A DNA stretch of 39,733 nt. Origin: Opitutaceae bacterium. Lineage in GTDB: Bacteria > Verrucomicrobiota > Verrucomicrobiia > Opitutales > Opitutaceae. The DNA lies in the NCBI GenBank assembly GCA_016794785.1, contig JAEUHC010000022.1:1-39733 (forward strand). Direction: 5' to 3'. A program made the translations under genes and the position numbers. Below the pieces are notes generated by a model. It did no database searches and was not told the DNA's origin. It was given only the letters and a program-made list of their open reading frames with translations. Of this stretch, positions 32,174 to 39,594 are shown piece after piece. Within the stretch, counting starts at the first letter, position 1; each line of letters begins with the position of its first letter.

Positions 32174-33306
32174 GCGTGTTGCGGCGCAGACCGCGAAGGC
32201 CGTGCTGCGTCGGTCTGGCGCGCCGGGGCCTCCGGCAGGTCGAAGGCTCCCAGCAGGACGGTCACGGTGAATTCGGTGCCGATGCCAGCCTCGCTGCTCA
32301 CGGTGATCTCGCCCGCCATCAAGTGCGCGAGGCGCTGGCAAATCGCGAGACCCAGCCCGCTGCCGCCATAACGGCGCGCGGTGGAGGTGTCGCCTTGGTT
32401 GAACATCTGGAAGAGACCGCCAATTTTATCCCGGGGTATGCCGATGCCCGTGTCGGTGACGCGCACCGTGAGGCGGCCCTGCGTCGCGCCTGCGCCGGGA
32501 GGGGCCCACGCCATGCCGACCGTGACGGAACCGTGCGGCGTGAACTTGAGGGCGTTATCCACGAGGTTGACGAGGATCTGGCGGAAACGCATGGGATCGC
32601 CCTCGACGATGAGCGGGGCGGAGAATTCGGGCACGAACCGCAATTCGATTTGGCGCTGGGCCGCGCGAGGCGCGAAGAGACGCACGACATCCTGGGCGGT
32701 TTCGGCCGGACCAAACGGCACGTGCTCCAGCGTGAGCCGGCCGCGCTCGATCTTGGTGAGATCGAGGATGTCGTTCATGAGCGAACCGAGCCGCGCACCT
32801 TCCCCGAGAATCGTGGTGACGTAGCTGCGCTGGGTGTCGTCGAGCCGTGATTCGCGCAGGAGATTGGCGAACCCCATGACCGCGTTCAGCGGGGTGCGGA
32901 TCTCGTGGCCCATCACGGCGAGGAAATCGCTCTTGGCTTGGCTGGCCTTGTCGGCGCTGGCCCGGGCCTGCTGGAGCTGGTGTTCGCTATCAGCTCGTCC
33001 GCGGAGTTGCGCTCGGAGCAGAGCGAGGCGGGTGGCTGCCACCAGCAGCGATGCGGCGAGCGCAGCGGTGAGGCCGAGGATCGAAAGGCGTGAGGTTATC
33101 CCCTCAGATTGGCCGGCAAAGATGCTCCCTGCCGCCGCCGCAACAATGGCCAGCATGCACATGAGGCCGGAGAGGTCGGCGGCAGCGGACTGTTTTGCGG
33201 CGATGCGGCGGCAGGTCAGCCATCCCGCGACCACCCCGGCGATTACCAGCGCGGTGTCGAGGTGCAGCGCTGCGGCAGCGGCATGGAATTCGGCGAGCGC
33301 GGGCAT
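32170..33306 (-). CDS. orphan membrane sensor histidine kinase
   Basis: The 378-residue protein has three hydrophobic segments (about 18-31, 45-65, 76-97), then a short coiled linker and a full kinase core: H-box GHEIRTPLN with phospho-acceptor His134, N-box LVNLVDNALKFTPHG, G1 DTGIGIP, F-box LFQMFNQ and G2 GGSGLGLAI. There is no periplasmic sensor domain, PAS or receiver domain, so the signal is probably sensed within the membrane. No response regulator is adjacent. ATG 33306 is preferred to a TTG at 33342. Its stop overlaps that of the plus-strand pseudoprotease gene by four bases (convergent). Confidence 0.88.
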   Translation of the reverse strand: MPALAEFHAAAAALHLDTALVIAGVVAGWLTCRRIAAKQSAAADLSGLMCMLAIVAAAAGSIFAGQSEGITSRLSILGLTAALAASLLVAATRLALLRAQLRGRADSEHQLQQARASADKASQAKSDFLAVMGHEIRTPLNAVMGFANLLRESRLDDTQRSYVTTILGEGARLGSLMNDILDLTKIERGRLTLEHVPFGPAETAQDVVRLFAPRAAQRQIELRFVPEFSAPLIVEGDPMRFRQILVNLVDNALKFTPHGSVTVGMAWAPPGAGATQGRLTVRVTDTGIGIPRDKIGGLFQMFNQGDTSTARRYGGSGLGLAICQRLAHLMAGEITVSSEAGIGTEFTVTVLLGAFDLPEAPARQTDAARPSRSAPQHA

Positions 33307-33393
33307 CACCGCGCAGAGTGCCGGACTCCCGCGGGGCGGCAAAGAAGGCTGCTACGCAGGCGATGCTACGTAGTTACTGCGGAGGCCGACGCG

Positions 33394-34809
33394 TCACTGC
33401 GCCTGCTTCGCGACCTTGCGGGTCGCAGGGGCCTGACCGGCAGGAAGCGCAAGGAGATCGTAGGCCTCGTGGCCGGTGATGCGCACCTGGGCAAATTCCC
33501 CGACGGGCACGGTGATCGGCAGATAGACACGGCCGTCGATGTCGGGCGCGTCGGCCTCGCCGCGCGCCACGCCGGGCTCCTCGACGAGGACCTTGATGGT
33601 GCGGCCGGCGAATCCGGCGCTGACCTGCGCCGCGATTTCCTTCTGGAGCTTCATCACACGGTGCCAGCGGGCTTCCTTGGTCTTCTTTGGAATCTGGGCG
33701 TCCATCTTCGCCGCGCGCGTGCCTTCCTCCTGCGAGTAGCGAAAGACGCCGAGGCGCTCGAACTTGGTCTCGCGGATGAACTCGCAGAGCTCATCGACAT
33801 CGGCCTCGGTTTCGCCCGGGAAGCCGACGATGAACGTCGTGCGGATGGCGATGCCGGGGATGCCCGCGCGGATGCGCTGCATGAGATCGCGGATGTAGGC
33901 GGAGGAGGTCTCGCGCTGCATCAGGCCGAGCATGTGGTCGCTGATGTGCTGGAGCGGAATGTCGATGTAGCGCGCGACCTTGGGGCACTCGGCGATCGTG
34001 CGGATGAGCTCGTCGCTCCAGTGCGCCGGGTGCGTGTAGAGCAGGCGAATCCAGAAATCACCCTCGATGGCGTTCAGCTGGCGGAGCAGGGTGGTGAGCG
34101 CGGTGCCGCGCGAGGAATCCACCGGGGTGCGCGGGTTGGGGCGCTGGTCCCACGTGTCCATGCCGAAGAACGTCGTGTCCTGCGAAATCAGGTTAATCTC
34201 CTTCACGCCTTCGCGCACGAGCTGGCGCGCCTCGGCGACCACGCTCTCCACGGTGCGGCTGCGATGCCGGCCGCGAATCTGCGGGATGATGCAGAAGGTG
34301 CACGGGTGGTTGCAGCCCTCGGCGATCTTGATGTAGGCGAAGTGCCGCGGCGTGAGCCGGAACCGCGGCGTGTCGTAGTCGGGGATGTAGGTCGAGCGGC
34401 CCTCGATGAAGACCGGTGGCGCGTCGTCCTCGCCGCGATCCTTGGCGAGAATCTCGCGGATGATGGGCGCGACTTTCGTCACCTGATCGAGGCCGATGAA
34501 AGCATCGACCTCGTCGTGGAGTTCGGACTTCAGATCCTTGGAAAAGCGCTGCGACATACAGCCGGCGACGATCAGCTTCTGGTTCTTCCGGCGCTTCTTC
34601 ATGCCCCGGTCCTGATGCACCTCGAGGATGTGGCCAATGGACTCCTCCTTCGAGGAGTCGATGAAGGAGCAGGTGTTGACGATGACGACGTCGGCCTGGT
34701 CCGCCTCGGGCACGACCGTCATGCCGGCCGCGTGAAGGTGGCCGATCATGATCTCGGAATCGACGAGGTTCTTGGCGCAACCGAGCGAGATGAGGCTGAC
34801 TTTGGTCAT
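33394..34809 (-). CDS. rimO: ribosomal protein S12 methylthiotransferase
   Basis: The 471-residue radical-SAM enzyme adds a methylthio group to an aspartate of ribosomal protein S12. The N-terminal UPF0004 domain has Cys11 (SLGCAKNLVDSE), Cys47 (NTCSFID) and Cys84 (AGCMSQR), binding the second [4Fe-4S] cluster. The radical-SAM motif is Cys166, Cys170, Cys173 (CNHPCTFC), and a TRAM domain closes the protein. SLGCAKNLVDSE and EGCNHPCTFCIIP are hallmarks of RimO against MiaB. The start is ATG 34809, which sits at the foot of a terminator-like hairpin (34811-34844) with no ribosome-binding site, an odd leader. Confidence 0.96.
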   Translation of the reverse strand: MTKVSLISLGCAKNLVDSEIMIGHLHAAGMTVVPEADQADVVIVNTCSFIDSSKEESIGHILEVHQDRGMKKRRKNQKLIVAGCMSQRFSKDLKSELHDEVDAFIGLDQVTKVAPIIREILAKDRGEDDAPPVFIEGRSTYIPDYDTPRFRLTPRHFAYIKIAEGCNHPCTFCIIPQIRGRHRSRTVESVVAEARQLVREGVKEINLISQDTTFFGMDTWDQRPNPRTPVDSSRGTALTTLLRQLNAIEGDFWIRLLYTHPAHWSDELIRTIAECPKVARYIDIPLQHISDHMLGLMQRETSSAYIRDLMQRIRAGIPGIAIRTTFIVGFPGETEADVDELCEFIRETKFERLGVFRYSQEEGTRAAKMDAQIPKKTKEARWHRVMKLQKEIAAQVSAGFAGRTIKVLVEEPGVARGEADAPDIDGRVYLPITVPVGEFAQVRITGHEAYDLLALPAGQAPATRKVAKQAQ

Positions 34810-34810
34810 C

Positions 34811-34844
34811 GGAAAAACAAAACGGCCCCGATAATTCGGGGCCG
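34811..34844 (-). terminator. intrinsic terminator-like hairpin abutting the rimO start
   Basis: On the minus strand a perfect 9-base stem (34836-34844 with 34823-34831, CGGCCCCGA against TCGGGGCCG) with a TAAT loop is followed by TTTTGTTTTTCC. This is a classic intrinsic terminator. It ends one base before the rimO ATG and lies 29 bases after the stop of the small basic protein gene, so it either ends that transcript or attenuates rimO. Confidence 0.8.
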
Positions 34845-34873
34845 CGACGCGGATGGGGGAGGCTGAGGCGCGG

Positions 34874-34972
34874 TTACTTCTTCTTGGTGGCGAGCTTCGC
34901 CTTGGCCTTCTTGCGCTTGAGATAGGCGGCGCGGCGTTTGCGTTTGATATACTTGTTCAGTTGTTGGCCCAT
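34874..34972 (-). CDS. very small basic protein (32 residues)
   Basis: ATG 34970-34972 to TAA 34874-34876 encodes 32 residues beginning MGQQLNKYIKRKRRAAYLKR and ending in KKAKAKLATKKK. About half the residues are Lys or Arg, and there is one likely amphipathic helix. A dedicated intrinsic terminator follows, and codon use is GC-rich where free, which supports a real gene. It resembles small ribosome-associated or nucleic-acid-binding basic proteins in composition, and its position before rimO fits a link to ribosomes, but no family is firmly recognised. The leader (CAATTCTCTTCACACATC) is pyrimidine-rich. Confidence 0.7.
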   Translation of the reverse strand: MGQQLNKYIKRKRRAAYLKRKKAKAKLATKKK

Positions 34973-35079
34973 GATGTGTGAAGAGAATTGCCGGTCATGT
35001 TTCAGAGGGCCCGGGATGAGTCAAGCGCCGGGCTGGCGCGCGGCTTGACCGCGTCCCGGCGACCGGACCAACGTGGCGC

Positions 35080-36528
35080 ATGCGCCCCCAGCTGCTTCCC
35101 CTCGCAGTCACCGGTTTGCTCGCCGCGGTCGGCTGTTTGTTCGCGGCCAGTCCCACGCTCCATACTTTCAGAAAGCAATCGCTTGAAAAATTCTACTGGA
35201 GCGAAGGCGCAGCCTTCGGCGACCTCAACCGCGACGGGAAGCCCGACGCGATCTACGGGCCGTATTGGTTCGAAGGGCCTGACTTCACGCGGCGCCACGA
35301 AATCTACGCGCCCGCGAAGACGACGACGGTGAAGGAAAAGGACGGCTCCTCGCGCACCTTCGCCGGCTGGCACGGCGGCATGGGCAACGCCAACGGCTAT
35401 TCCAACGACAACTTCTTCGCCTTCGTCCACGATTTGGACGGCGACGGCTGGAACGACGTGCTCACCTACGGCCTGCCGCACACGCCGGCCTATCTCTACC
35501 TCAATCCCGGCCCACGCGGCGGGCACTGGGCGCGCCACACGGTGCTCGACGAAGTGGACAACGAGTCGCCGACCTTCACCGATCTCGATGGCGACGGAAA
35601 ACCGGAGATCGTGTGCGTGAACGGCGGGAATTTTGGCTATGCCTCGCCGGATTGGAAAAACCCGACGGCGAAATGGAAATTCACGCCCATCTCCACGGGC
35701 GGCACCTGGCAACGCTACACGCACGGCCTGGGCGTCGGCGACATGAACGGCGACGGCCGCCTGGACGTGCTGTTCAAAGACGGCTGGTTCGAGCAGCCCG
35801 TGAAGCGCGAGCCCGGCGTGACGTGGCGATTGCACAAGCATTTCTTCGCGCCCGGCGGCGCGCAGATGTTTGCCTACGACGTGAACGGCGATGGCCTCGC
35901 CGACGTCATCACTTCGCTTGCGGCGCACGGCTGGGGTTTCGCATGGTATGAGCAGCTCCGCGAAAAGGACGCCCACGGCACGCCGACCTTCAAGCCGCAC
36001 ATCATCATGAACCGCGAGCCGAGCGAGAACCGCTATGGCGTGACGTTCTCCGAGATTCACGCCGTCGAGCTGGTCGATGTCGATGGCGACGGGTTGAAGG
36101 ATATCGTGACGGGCAAATGCTTCTGGGCGCACGGCCCCGCCGGCACCGCGATCGCCGCGCCCGACGCCAACGCCCCGGCCGTGCTCTACTGGTTCAAACT
36201 CGTGCGGCTGCCGGGTGGCGGCGTGGATTGGGTGCCGAACCTGATCGACGACGACTCGGGCGTCGGCCGCCAGATTGGCCTCGGCGATGTGAACGGCGAC
36301 GGCCGTCCGGATGTGATTATCGGCAACAAGAAAGGGGCGTTCGTTTTTGTAAACGAAGCGCGGGCCGTGAGCCCCGCCGAGTGGGCGCGCGCGCAGCCGA
36401 AAGTGCTGTTTCCCGACGCGGAGAAAAACAACCTGACCGCGCGCGATGTGATCACGCACACCAAACGGCTCACACCGGCGACGAAGTCGGGCGCGCCGAC
36501 GGAGCCGGCAACGAAGAAGGCGAAGTGA
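35080..36528 (+). CDS. exported FG-GAP/VCBS seven-repeat beta-propeller protein
   Basis: The 482-residue product has a signal peptide to about residue 23. Seven calcium-loop repeats of the D-x-[DN]-x-DG type are visible: DLNRDGKPD, DLDGDGWND, DLDGDGKPE, DMNGDGRLD, DVNGDGLAD, DVDGDGLKD and DVNGDGRPD. Seven repeats fit one closed seven-bladed integrin-like propeller. Conserved Trp/Tyr residues between blades (YWFEG, WYEQLREK) suggest a binding face for a carbohydrate, as in related exported proteins of Verrucomicrobia. No enzyme domain is attached. The C-terminus is Lys-rich (EPATKKAK). It stands alone, its stop 12 bases before a family II palindrome that separates it from korB. Confidence 0.85.
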   Translation: MRPQLLPLAVTGLLAAVGCLFAASPTLHTFRKQSLEKFYWSEGAAFGDLNRDGKPDAIYGPYWFEGPDFTRRHEIYAPAKTTTVKEKDGSSRTFAGWHGGMGNANGYSNDNFFAFVHDLDGDGWNDVLTYGLPHTPAYLYLNPGPRGGHWARHTVLDEVDNESPTFTDLDGDGKPEIVCVNGGNFGYASPDWKNPTAKWKFTPISTGGTWQRYTHGLGVGDMNGDGRLDVLFKDGWFEQPVKREPGVTWRLHKHFFAPGGAQMFAYDVNGDGLADVITSLAAHGWGFAWYEQLREKDAHGTPTFKPHIIMNREPSENRYGVTFSEIHAVELVDVDGDGLKDIVTGKCFWAHGPAGTAIAAPDANAPAVLYWFKLVRLPGGGVDWVPNLIDDDSGVGRQIGLGDVNGDGRPDVIIGNKKGAFVFVNEARAVSPAEWARAQPKVLFPDAEKNNLTARDVITHTKRLTPATKSGAPTEPATKKAK

Positions 36529-36540
36529 GCGTGGGCCCTG

Positions 36541-36607
36541 GTAGGGCAGTCACTCCGCTGACCGCCAACGCCGAACGTCGAGGCGCGGAACGGAGTCCGC
36601 GCCCTAC
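36541..36607. repeat. intergenic palindrome, family II, copy 3
   Basis: The element starts GTAGGGC and ends GCCCTAC, filling the gap between two convergent genes and touching the korB stop codon (36608). Arm 1 reads GTAGGGC, AGTCA, loop CTCCG, CTGACC, GCC; the other arm on the opposite strand reads GTAGGGC, GCGGA, CTCCG, TTCCGC, GCC. Stem sequences differ between arms but remain paired. It could act as a two-way terminator. Confidence 0.75.
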
Positions 36608-37552
36608 CTACCGCATCCGCGCCAAGGTCGCCTGCAGGAGCGCGAGGTCGCTGGCGTTTTTGGTCTTCGCCTTGGCGGCGACGACCAACTCGGCTTCGAG
36701 GGCGTTCTTAGTCTTGCGCGCCTTGTTTTCAAAAAAGACGCCGAATGATCCGGGCCAGGCCTGCTGCGCGAGTTTGAAGGCGGCGACTTCGTCGGAGGTG
36801 TCGTGGCGGGCGGCGTCCTCGGGCGTGCCGTCGTTTTTCTTTTCGTCCACTAGGGTCCACGTGCCGCCTTTGCGCGGGATGGAGGAGTCGAAGGCGCCTT
36901 CATAGAACTCGACGCACTCGGAGAGAATCTCGACCACGCTGAAGCCGTCGTGCTTGGCGGCGCGGAGCATCATGTCGATCATGTGGTTCACCTGCGTGGC
37001 GTGGCTGCGGGCGATGAACGTGGCGCCGGTGTTGAGCAGCGTGCGCATCGGGTTGATCGGCTGATCGATCGCGCCGGTGGGATCGGTTTTGGTTTTGAAA
37101 CCGATGGGGGACGTGGGCGAGGTCTGCTTCTTCGTCAGGCCATAGACGGAGTTGTCCATGATGACGTAGGTGAGGCGGACGTTTTTGCGCGCGGTGTGGA
37201 CGAGGTGGTTGCCGCCGATGGAGAAGCCGTCGCCGTCGCCGCCGAAGACAAAGACATGGAGGTCGTCGCCGCCGAGGCTGATGCCCGCGGCAAACGGCAA
37301 CGCGCGGCCGTGAATGTAGTGGCCGCCGTGGGTGTTGACGAAATACGGGAAGCGCGACGAGCAGCCGATGCCGGCGAAGGTGACGATCTTCTCGTGCGGG
37401 TATTGGAGCTTCTCGAGCACGCGGTAGAATGCGTGCAGCACCGCGAAGTCGCCGCAGCCCGGGCACCACGTGGGGTGATCGGCCGTGAGGATCTTTTTGG
37501 TGAGCGGCGCGCCGGCGGGAGGCGGCGGGGTGGCGAGGGCGGTGGCGGACAT
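36608..37552 (-). CDS. korB: 2-oxoacid:ferredoxin oxidoreductase, beta subunit
   Basis: The 314-residue subunit binds thiamine diphosphate and a [4Fe-4S] cluster in the 2-oxoglutarate (or other 2-oxoacid):ferredoxin oxidoreductase. Cluster cysteines are Cys30 and Cys33 (WCPGCGD), Cys64 (GIGCSSRF) and Cys213 (SECVEFY). The diphosphate motif is GGDGDGFSIGGNH, and NSVYGLTKKQTSPTS completes the site. The length and C-terminus fit the two-subunit type. It follows korA after 38 bases on one transcript. The reaction yields succinyl-CoA and reduced ferredoxin in an oxygen-tolerant or reverse-capable TCA step. Specificity for 2-oxoglutarate is the usual one for this subtype but is not proven here. Confidence 0.93.
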   Translation of the reverse strand: MSATALATPPPPAGAPLTKKILTADHPTWCPGCGDFAVLHAFYRVLEKLQYPHEKIVTFAGIGCSSRFPYFVNTHGGHYIHGRALPFAAGISLGGDDLHVFVFGGDGDGFSIGGNHLVHTARKNVRLTYVIMDNSVYGLTKKQTSPTSPIGFKTKTDPTGAIDQPINPMRTLLNTGATFIARSHATQVNHMIDMMLRAAKHDGFSVVEILSECVEFYEGAFDSSIPRKGGTWTLVDEKKNDGTPEDAARHDTSDEVAAFKLAQQAWPGSFGVFFENKARKTKNALEAELVVAAKAKTKNASDLALLQATLARMR

Positions 37553-37590
37553 GGGCGAAGGAGTTGAGGGGTGCGGGTGACGGCGGCCGA

Positions 37591-39468
37591 TCAGAGCTTG
37601 GCGAGCGCGCTGTGGCTCGCGGCGCCGAGGGAGGCTTTGAGCGTGGCGCTGACGATGTGCTTATCCACGCCGGTGACGATTTCGCTGACCTTGAAGGTGA
37701 GGCCGTCGGTCTTGGTGACGCTCACGATGGCGGGGTTGGCGTAGCGGGCGCGGAGCATCATCGCCAGCTGGCCAAAGCCGTAGAGGCCTTCGTCGTTGAT
37801 CTCGATAACGACGATGCGATGGAAGAGCTTGAAGATGCTCTCAAGACCATTGGGCAGAGGATGAATGTGGCGCAGGTGGAGGTGCGCGGCGGTGACTCCG
37901 GCGCTCCGGATGCGATTAAGCGCCTCGCGGCCGGGGCCCCAAGTGGAGCCCCAGGTGACGAGGAGGACTTCGCCGGCGGAGTCGCCCGCGAGTTCGGGGG
38001 CGGGGAGCGAGGCTCCGAGGGCTTTGAGCTTCTCGCGTCGCTTGGCGGTCATCTGCGTGTGCAGCTTGGGGCTGCCGGTGGGATGGCCCATCTCGTCGTG
38101 CTCGAGGCCGGTGACGGTGGGGTATTTCCCGGTGGCGATCCTGGTGCCGGGGGGCGCGTGGCGCGTGACCTTGTCGAGTGGGTAAGGTTTGAAATCCGTG
38201 CCGCGCTCCGAGCGGTCGGGCTTGGGATCGACCATGAGCGCGGGCAGGTCGGGCTCGTCGAAGGCCTCGATGCGGCTGGCGAGCGCCATGTCGGTGAGGA
38301 TGAGGACGGGCGTGGAATACTCGCGGGCGATGCGCGCGGCCTCGAAGGCGATGTAGAAGCAGTCCTCGACGTTCTTCGGCGCGAGGACGACGCGCGGGGT
38401 GTCGCCATGCGAGCCGTAGATGGCCTGCATGAGATCGGACTGCTCGACGTTGGTCGGCATGCCGGTCGAGGGGCCGCCGCGCTGCACGTTGATCACGAGG
38501 AGAGGCATCTCGGCCATCGTGGCCCAGCCGAGCGCCTCCATCTTGAGCGAGAGGCCGGGACCGGCGCTGCCGGTGACGGCGAGCTGGCCGGTGTAGGAAA
38601 ACCCGAGGGAGGTCGAGACCGCGGCGATCTCGTCTTCGCACTGGACGAAGAGGCCGCCGTATTTCGGAAATTCCGCGCGGAGCGTCTCCATGATCGAGGA
38701 CCAGGGCGTGATGGGATACCCGGCGCCGTGGCGCACGCCGGCGGCGATGAGGCCGTAGGCGAGGGCTTGGTTGCCATCCATCGTGACCTGCGGCCGGCCG
38801 GTGGAGCCCGCGATGCGATCGACGGCTTCGAAGCGGAAGAAAAGATCGCGGAGATTGTTTTGCGGCCATGCGTAGCCGGCGTCGAAGGCCAGCATGGAGT
38901 TCCGGACGATGCTTTCGTCCTTCCCGCCGAAGCGCTCCTTTATGAGCGCGGCGAGCTTGGCGACATCCAGGTCGAAGATGCGGGCGATGAGGCCGAGGAC
39001 GAAGATGTTTTTGCCCTTGTCCTTCGACGTGCCGCCGACCGCCTCGACCGTGCCGGTGGTGATCGGAATCGGGACGTGGGTGAAGCGGTTGTCGCCTTCG
39101 GCGGGCTTCACGTGGTCGCTGTCATAGACGAGCACGCCGCCGGGGCGCAGCGAACTGATGTGCGCGTCGTAGCTGTGCTGGTAAAAGGCCACGAGCATGT
39201 CCGCACGGTCGCCGGCGGAGAGGATGTCGCCGGTGCCCATGCGGACTTGGAAAATCGACGGCCCGCCCGAGATCGTGGACGGGATCGTCATGTAGGTCAT
39301 GATGTCCTGGTCGCTGCGACCGGCGAGGCGGGCGAGAAAGCCGCCGATGGATTGGATGCCGTCCTGGGAATTTCCGGCGAGCCGGATGACGACGTCTTGA
39401 ATGGAGCGGGCAGGGCCGGCGGGACTCGCGGCGCCACCCGGGGTTTCGGGGGAATTGGGGCTGACCAT
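37591..39468 (-). CDS. korA: 2-oxoacid:ferredoxin oxidoreductase, fused gamma-alpha subunit
   Basis: The 625-residue subunit joins an N-terminal gamma domain (about 20-190, RLAGNSQDGIQSIGGFLARLAG through IARIFDLDVAKLAALIKERF) to the alpha domain (from about 230, ALAYGLIAAGVRHGAGYPITPWSSI, then EDEIAAVSTSLGFSYTGQLAVTGSAGPG) and domain II (LVTWGSTWGPGREAL). This gamma-alpha fusion with a separate beta subunit is the KorAB form. YPITPWS and GPSTGMPT are the substrate and CoA-region motifs. ATG 39468 is chosen because the open frame above it has no similarity; the leader ACATCTCTTCTC is pyrimidine-rich. It is the first gene of the korAB operon. Confidence 0.94.
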   Translation of the reverse strand: MVSPNSPETPGGAASPAGPARSIQDVVIRLAGNSQDGIQSIGGFLARLAGRSDQDIMTYMTIPSTISGGPSIFQVRMGTGDILSAGDRADMLVAFYQHSYDAHISSLRPGGVLVYDSDHVKPAEGDNRFTHVPIPITTGTVEAVGGTSKDKGKNIFVLGLIARIFDLDVAKLAALIKERFGGKDESIVRNSMLAFDAGYAWPQNNLRDLFFRFEAVDRIAGSTGRPQVTMDGNQALAYGLIAAGVRHGAGYPITPWSSIMETLRAEFPKYGGLFVQCEDEIAAVSTSLGFSYTGQLAVTGSAGPGLSLKMEALGWATMAEMPLLVINVQRGGPSTGMPTNVEQSDLMQAIYGSHGDTPRVVLAPKNVEDCFYIAFEAARIAREYSTPVLILTDMALASRIEAFDEPDLPALMVDPKPDRSERGTDFKPYPLDKVTRHAPPGTRIATGKYPTVTGLEHDEMGHPTGSPKLHTQMTAKRREKLKALGASLPAPELAGDSAGEVLLVTWGSTWGPGREALNRIRSAGVTAAHLHLRHIHPLPNGLESIFKLFHRIVVIEINDEGLYGFGQLAMMLRARYANPAIVSVTKTDGLTFKVSEIVTGVDKHIVSATLKASLGAASHSALAKL

Positions 39469-39550
39469 GAGAAGAGATGTCACCGTGTGCCGGGAAACGG
39501 GGCGAGTCAACGGGCCGCGTGCGAGCAACCGCGTGATTAGTTGCGGTCCG

Positions 39551-39562
39551 CGGGTCGACCCG
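39551..39562. promoter_or_regulatory. perfect 12-base palindrome upstream of korAB
   Basis: CGGGTCGACCCG is a perfect inverted repeat lying 83 bases before the korA start codon, in the only gap available for the korAB promoter. It could be an operator, but GC-rich palindromes of this size also occur by chance here. Confidence 0.25.
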
Positions 39563-39594
39563 TGGCAGAAGCCTGGATTATGCGGCTAGTGCCG

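Noticed and set aside
37564..39540. A 658-residue plus-strand frame opposite korA
   Set aside because: Antisense of a clear korA gene; composition is dominated by Gly, Asp, Glu and Val as expected for a shadow.
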